From NCBI GenBank assembly GCA_013146195.2, contig CM028383.1, positions 16,639,642 to 16,703,641 on the forward strand: DNA of 64,000 nucleotides, read 5' to 3'. Shown piece by piece: positions 58,394 through 64,000 of the stretch (positions within the stretch are counted from its first letter, which is position 1; each line of letters begins with the position of its first letter). A program made the position numbers and the translations under genes. The notes beneath the pieces were generated by a model. The model worked only from the letters and a program-made list of their open reading frames with translations, ran no database searches and had not been told where the DNA came from. Source of the DNA: Codonopsis lanceolata (lineage: Eukaryota; Streptophyta; Magnoliopsida; Asterales; Campanulaceae).

Positions 58394-59721
58394 CACTACT
58401 AACGAGTAAGATTATTCACGTATTGCAGCCAGAAATGGAGCAAAAGATTGTTTTTATCATGCTCGTAGATGTCAATCCAACCTACCTTACAAAGCAGTTT
58501 CGAACTTCCCATGTTGAACAAGTTTGAGCCTGCTTCTGTTTTGAGGAGTAGTTTGGCAATTGTGATCATGGGAGGGTGCATGGATTGTCATTGCAAAAGA
58601 TCCTCCTATTGTTTCATCTTATTCATTGTATTCTTCATTATCTTTTATCAAAAAAAGAAAAAAAAGAAAAGAGAAGAAACAGAGTGAAGAAGATGAAAAT
58701 TAAAATAAAAAGGAGCGTAAAAAGAAATTAAAAGATGGCATAGCCAAAAAAGAAATAGAAAGTTAAGTGGGCACTCAGTTATGAAATGAATAGATAGTAA
58801 AATTCAAGTTTGGGGGAAATTTCCCAAAGTCTTTGTCTTTTAGGTCCTAACCTAATGCATGTATCCATGCAATGGAAGCAATGAGGATTTTGGGTAGTTG
58901 TACTCTCTCACTTTGAATTCATTTCCTTCTTTTCGCTACCCCTTTTACAATGACTTTACATTACAAGCTTATTGAAGTCCTATTAATCTAGTGCCGCTTT
59001 ATCATGCTATATCTTCTTTGATTTGATTAATACATGTTAATTGATCAATATTTCATCAATACACTTCTTGGTAAAGGTCAATGTGTTAGAATAATCTTAG
59101 CTATTGCAAGTAACTGGGAGATAAAAACTGTGTATTCATACATAGGAAGTGCATGAGATGGATGTATAAGTATTTTTGATTCCTCTATATTCTCTCTTTT
59201 GTAGAACGACCGGGTATTGATGGTAGATTCTCCTTTTTAGTGTGTGTACGTTTTTATTTCAAAAATATGGGAGAATGAATATTGTGCTTTGCTTGATTAA
59301 ACTGTCTAATTTTGGATATGCTACATGATCAGTGGGTGTTCACACAGTTGAATAATCATAGTACAATTTGCATAATGGAGTGAACCCATTTGGTAATGGA
59401 AGTAGTTCTTACATATGTGTAGAGCATTCTGTGAGACACCCTTTAATTTTTGTATTGTTCAGACTTGAGAATAAAAATAAAATATTTTCTTTATTTATTT
59501 ATGTTTTGTTAGTTTAGTTTAGTTTTAATTGTTTTTGTATTTATCTGCATAGTCGAGTCGCTCTTTTGAGTCTCCTTGAGTTTTTGGGTTTCTAGAGGAG
59601 TGTAAATAGTATCACCCTTCAAAAAGATTTTCTTTATTTTTGTATTGTTATTTTTGTTATTTACTGCTTTTGTATTTATTTATTTACTCGTGGACGAGCA
59701 AAGCCTAAATTTGAGGGTATT

Positions 59722-61008
59722 TGATAGATGTATTTTATACGCATCTATTGTGTATATATATTCCTAACTAAATTGTGTTTTTCTATGAGTTTCTAAAGCT
59801 ACTGATATTAGTATCATGTTAAATTTGAGAAAATTGATGAATTTTGGGTCGTTAATCTATAAAATAAAGATTCCAGGGAGATATTTGCAAAATGCTGGAA
59901 GTTCAAAGCAGAAAAGTGGAAAAAGGCCTTAAGCGCTCGCTCAGCCTCAAGGCTGAGCCACTGTGTAAAATCCAGTAGGACGTGTCTAAAGAAAAGGGAC
60001 TGAGCGATCACTTAGCATATGGACCAAGCAATCGTTTGGTCCAGTTTTCTACTTTGGGTCGTTTTTTCATTTCTCAAATTTCCTAACCTAGTATAAATAA
60101 AACTCTAGTAGTACAACTTTAGGGATCCAAAATTGTGCCGTTCTTGAGCCACTCTCAAGACGAAAAACACTGTGTAATTCATTTTTATTACCGATTATTG
60201 AAGACTGATGATGTATTCTTCATTCATTGTGATTTGTTCATCACTTGTGAAGAACTAACCGCATCTTTTTAGGGATTGGAGGTAACTTGTATGAAATTTT
60301 ATGTGTTAATTATATTTTACATTCCATCAATTATTTGTTTATCAATTTAGATTATCTTTGGTCTGCATTGAAACTATCGCATAATAGGCTGCGTTAGTGA
60401 ATTTATAGGCTCATGGGTATAAGAAGCTACATGATCGTGTGTGAGTTATATATATTGACCAACCTAAATGATAAATAGATCTCTTTGATTTCCTGATCGG
60501 GTTAAGGTTAGATCTAGGTTCACGTGTGTTTTTAAGAGTATTGATTAGACTTTTAATTACTTTAGTTCTTAGAGTACTTAATGGACTCTTAATTGTTGTG
60601 TGGTTGGACCAAGAAAGCACAATTAAGACAGAGTACTAAGGGTTGCAAATCTCGCTCTGTAAGTCTCAATCCTTTACACTAGCGAACGAACACGTAATTG
60701 ATAGATACATAAGTCAAATACTTATAAAAGACTATACAAAGTGAATCTCAATTCCTAGATTCTCCCAATTCATTAATCTTCGATAATTCTTTGACTCCAG
60801 CAATTATTATTTTTATTAGTTTAAATAGTCAATACATTAGTTTTAATTAATTCACAAACAAAAACCCATTTTTTTTAATTTAAGTGCTTTTAATTATTGT
60901 CTGATTAAAACATTTTTAATTACTTTTTTCTCTGTGGTTCGACCCTTGTTTCACACAACAATACTCCGGTTGACTTGTGTATTTGCGAGGTAAATTTATA
61001 ACACATCA
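59722..61008 (+). repeat. Athila-like 3' LTR (1287 bp)
   Basis: It starts TGATAGATGT and ends TAACACATCA (inverted ends). TATA box TATAAATAA at 60092-60100. It shares its start and the GTGGTTCGACCCTTG block near 60937 with the solo LTR at 29677-30984. Flanks do not form a target duplication because the left neighbour is internal sequence. Confidence 0.8.
59939..60042. repeat. inverted repeats upstream of the LTR TATA box
   Basis: GCTCAGCCT-CA-AGGCTGAGC (59939-59958) is a perfect 9-bp-arm palindrome. GGACCAA-8 nt-TTGGTCC (60021-60042) is a second. The TATA box is 50 bp further on. Confidence 0.88.
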
Positions 61009-61090
61009 ACCTTCTTTATCAAACCAAGTGTTTTTCAAATAAAATTTAACATGTATTTTTGAAAAAAACATCATAAAACATGTAATTCTT

Positions 61091-61465
61091 ACTCCCCTCG
61101 TTCCAGGTAAATTGCCTACCATATTATTTTATGATGTTTTACTTTAAGAGTCATCTTTCAAAAGTGATGTTTACATTCTCAATAAAAATTTCAACTTTAC
61201 CCTCTACATTTGATATTAACATATTAATTATGTTTAAATATTTTTGTAATTATGAGATATTCTAATACTAGCTATATATTCCTTAATTATTAGAATTATT
61301 GTTTTTATGACTTTAAACCAGGAATATTTTAGTAGAACAAAGGGATTATTGATTTTTTCGACTTTGTAAGTTTTTTAAAAAATAACATCAAATTTTTATT
61401 TAAGCAACACTTTATTTAACTTAAAAAGTCAAAAAAAGGTAATAATTTAAGAAGAGAGAGAGAGT
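61091..61465. mobile_element. possible MITE, diverged
   Basis: CTCCCCTCGTTCCAGGTAAA at the left resembles the 5059/5285 family; the right side, read on the other strand, has CTCTCTCTCTTCTTAAATTA. The ends match poorly and no duplication is visible. Confidence 0.35.
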
Positions 61466-61679
61466 ATTTAGTTTTGATTGTTAATTGGCAATTAAAAAGA
61501 ACATATCTCAGTCTATGAGGAGGAATTATTTTTGTAAACTCTTAGAACCACGAGGTTAATTTAAAAAAGTTTTTTAAATAAAAAGAAGAATAAAAACAGA
61601 AAGCTCTCTTTCGTCTGTGGATCCTAACATCTTGTCACATTCATTACATTATTTATTTAGCATGTGTTTCGCACGGAAG

Positions 61680-62860
61680 GTATAATATGAGATATATATA
61701 TTTTTTATAATAATAATATGACTTTTGGACATTATAACTAGATTATTAATCTCTTACATGTAATAATATATTTTTTTCTATTATTACTAATATTAAACGA
61801 TTTTTTTACCTAAATACTTTTAAAATTAACATAAGTTTTTAACTAACGTGTGATACATATTTTGTATTAGTAATAATAGTAAAAATATTTGATCTAAAAA
61901 CTTTTAAAATTAACATCTAACTTGATAATAATATTAGAAGTTTTTTGTTAAAAACTTTTAAAATCATAATTCATTTTTAAACAATGTGAAATACTTATTT
62001 TCTATTTTTATTGGTAATGAAAATTTAATTTGTTTATCTAAAGACTTTTAAAATCAATACCATATTCTAACCATGTGATATACACATTTTCTATTAGTAA
62101 TAATAGTTGTAGATAAAAGACTTTTTAACCAACAATGTGAGATACATATTTTCTATTGGTAATAATATAAAAATGTCTTTATCTAATAACTTTTATTACC
62201 AGTACTAATTTCTAAATAATGTGAGATGGATTTCTTTGTAACCAATGTGAGATCCATCATCTAAAAAGTTTTTAAACCAATATTACTTTTCTAACCAATG
62301 TGAAATACTTCTCTTATTGTCAATAATGGTAACTTTTAAAATCAGCATCACTCTCTAACCATTGTAGGATACATATCCTCATTTGGTAATAATAGTAGAA
62401 ATCTTTTATCTTAAAAAATTATAACAAATATTTATTTCTAAATAATGTGAGATACATCTCTTTTATTATATTGATGATAAAACTAAAAATCTTTTATCTA
62501 AAGACTTTTAAAACCAACATCATTTTTTAACCAATATATGATATCTCTTCTATTAGTAATAATAGTAAAAGTCTTTTATCTAAAATTAAAATCAACATCA
62601 CTTTATAACCAATGTGAGATATACATTTTCTATTGGTAATAATGGTAGAAGTCTTATATGTAAAGATTTAGGAAACCAAAATTACACTCTATCAAATGTA
62701 TGATACATCTATTCTACTGGTAATAATAGTATTTTTAAAATCAATATTAATTTCTAACCAATATGAAATATATCACTTCTATTGATAATAATAGTAGATT
62801 ACTTTGTAACCATTGTGAGATACATGCATTTATTCTATTTGTAAAAAAAATCTTTAATCT
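61680..62860. repeat. degenerate tandem array, units of roughly 80 bp
   Basis: A consensus AACCAATGTGAGATACAT, then TTTCTATTGGTAATAATAGT, then CTTTTATCTAAAAACTTTTA, then AAATCAACATCACTTTCT, recurs about 13 times; anchors near 61849, 61984, 62073, 62134, 62218, 62243, 62297, 62359, 62438, 62531, 62609, 62695, 62757 and 62809. Spacing varies from about 25 to 135 bp, so the array is old. It resumes at 63870. Confidence 0.85.
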
Positions 62861-62864
62861 AACA

Positions 62865-62865
<1 letters not shown>

Positions 62866-62900
<35 letters not shown>
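62866..62900. repeat. (AAT)n microsatellite
   Basis: About 35 bp of AAT repeat at the right edge of the array, followed by variants (AATAGTAATAGTAAT). Confidence 0.92.
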
Positions 62901-62960
62901 GAAATAGTAATAGTAATAATAAAAATAATATTATAAAATTCTTATCATCATTGTCATAAA

Positions 62961-63777
62961 CAGTGTTCTAAAACTCCCCGCCTAGCTCCGCTTAGGCTCC
63001 TCTATACCGCCGCAACTTTCTTAGTCGTCGCCTAATCGAACAAGTCGACGTCTACGCCAAACCTCGCCGACCTTAATTTATTTTTATAGCTTTGATTATG
63101 TGGCATGTGGTGACCGGAGAAGGAAGGGGGGCGAACTGAAAAGGAAGGGGGAGTGGTAATGGTGAGGCAGAGAGGGATGTAGAAAGAAAATGGGTTTGAT
63201 TTTTGTGGATTTTCGGTGGGATGAGAGAGTGGATAGATTAAAGGGTTAGATCTAGAAGGAAAGAGATTGAATGATGAAAGAATGGGGAGAGTCGGTCTGT
63301 TGGAGAGAGAGAGAATAAAAAAAAGAAAAGAAGAAAAAATGGTTGCCGGTCTGCCAGATAGATAGAAGAAAGAAGAAAAAAAAAGATGAAGAAGAAGGGG
63401 GCTGTCTCGAAATTCAGAATTTAGAATGAGAAGGGATTAGGGAGAATATGTTAGACTGTGGGTTGTAGGGGGAGTAGTTAAGTGGAATAATATATTTTTT
63501 TGTTTTTAGTTCTAAACTTGGTTAGTTTATTGCTTTGAGGTTGTCGAAAAATGAGATTAATGGTAGGTTTGTATATTTTTGTTCATTTTACAACTATAGA
63601 CAAGTGTTTGATAAAATGACAAACATAAAAAAATTAAATTTGTAATCAATGTGTTTGATCTTTGATGTAAATTATTAAAAAAAGGTAATTATGCCTTAAT
63701 TCTAGGCCCGATTACGCCCCGACTAGTCCCCTAGGTGCTAGGCGCTAGTGTGCCGCCTAACGATTTTTAGAACCTTG
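62961..63777. mobile_element. non-autonomous hAT element (817 bp)
   Basis: Ends CAGTGTTCTAAAA and, read inward from the right, CAAGGTTCTAAAA. Perfect 8-bp duplication GTCATAAA at 62953-62960 and 63778-63785. GC-rich subterminal blocks (CCGCCTAGCTCCGCTTAGG; CTAGGTGCTAGGCGCTAG) and a purine-rich interior (63290-63400). No transposase. Confidence 0.9.
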
Positions 63778-63869
63778 GTCATAAATGGAAAAAAAAATTC
63801 GTCTAAATGAAAGCTTTTAACATAGATGCGTTAGTAGACACCTTAAATTTTGGACTTTATGGCATTAAA

Positions 63870-64000
63870 ATACTTATTTTGAGACTTTTAAAATCATTAT
63901 TCACATTATAAAAATGTGAGATACTTTTTTTCTATTTCTATTGATAATAAAAGTTTAAGACTTTTATCTAAAAAATTTTAAAACAAACATCACTTTCTAA
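63870..64000. repeat. continuation of the degenerate tandem array
   Basis: The same phrases (GACTTTTAAAATCATTATTC, AATGTGAGATAC, TCTATTGATAATAAAAG, AACATCACTTTCTAA) resume after the hAT element and run off the window, so the array is longer than seen. Confidence 0.85.

Larger units (their letters stand above)
58420..61008 (+). mobile_element. Athila-like gypsy element, 3' end with LTR
   Basis: The noncoding 3' internal sequence has the poly-purine AAAAAAAGAAAAAAAAG stretch at 58651-58671, then ACGAGCAAAGCCTAAATTTG and GAGGGTATT as polypurine tract just before an LTR starting TGATAGATGTATTTTATACG. The left boundary is a guess at the end of the minisatellite. No gag or pol is present, so the 5' part is lost. 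Confidence 0.6.

Noticed and set aside
58126..58402. Open frames on both strands with heptapeptide repeats
   Set aside because: Made by the 21-bp minisatellite; openness on both strands follows from the unit length.

Overview
The window is nuclear DNA from a flowering plant, most likely a eudicot. The evidence is the element types (Ty1/copia, Ty3/gypsy of the TAT and Athila kinds, an L1-type LINE with its own RNase H, hAT, Mutator-like and Stowaway elements), the AT-rich spacers and the plant splice and TATA signals. I cannot name the species. There is no intact host protein gene. Nearly everything recognisable is a transposable element or its remains, and almost every coding region carries stops and frameshifts.

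Layout: 1-2563, 3' half of a copia element running in from the left, with its 3' LTR. 2564-7452, AT-rich spacer with three short MITEs, one carrying an expanded 67-bp internal repeat. 7471-13130, an almost complete L1-type LINE with an 18-bp target duplication. 13246-14529, TA microsatellite and a copia-type solo LTR. 14976-15874, a Stowaway MITE interrupted by a non-autonomous hAT element. 16008-31944, a complete but degenerate TAT-lineage gypsy element on the minus strand, with an extra archaeal-type RNase H, an antisense plus-strand gene with its own TATA box and introns, and two inserted solo LTRs (21437-22861 and 29677-30984). 33078-39550, an hAT transposon with a TTF/DUF4371-type transposase on the minus strand, split by a 2.84-kb Mutator-like element (33703-36544) with arms of about 670 bp. 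39559-45980, AT-rich spacer with MITEs and a possible 5' fragment of a ribosomal protein eL29 gene. 45986-56874, a complete Sirevirus-like copia element with two zinc knuckles and an env-position ORF. 56880-58400, spacer ending in an inverted 21-bp minisatellite. 58420-61008, the 3' end of an Athila-like element with its LTR. 61680-64000, a degenerate tandem array of about 80-bp units, opened by an 817-bp hAT element and running off the right edge.

How the parts relate: most boundaries are fixed by target-site duplications that I could read directly: 18 bp for the LINE, 5 bp for TAT and Sirevirus, 8 bp for three hAT elements and 9 bp for the MULE. The order of insertion can therefore be reconstructed. 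The MULE is younger than the hAT; both solo LTRs are younger than TAT; the small hAT elements are younger than the Stowaway element and the tandem array they interrupt.

Most notable observations: (1) perfect inverted repeats of different sequence just upstream of the TATA box in two related Athila-like LTRs; (2) a short motif, AATGTAGCTTC with its reverse, that recurs in the LTRs, gag, pol linker, spacer and env-position ORF of the Sirevirus; (3) the antisense gene of the TAT element; (4) the MULE in the hAT gene, with a compositionally distinct core; (5) the palindromic 21-bp minisatellite. No CRISPR array, rRNA gene or convincing tRNA gene is present.
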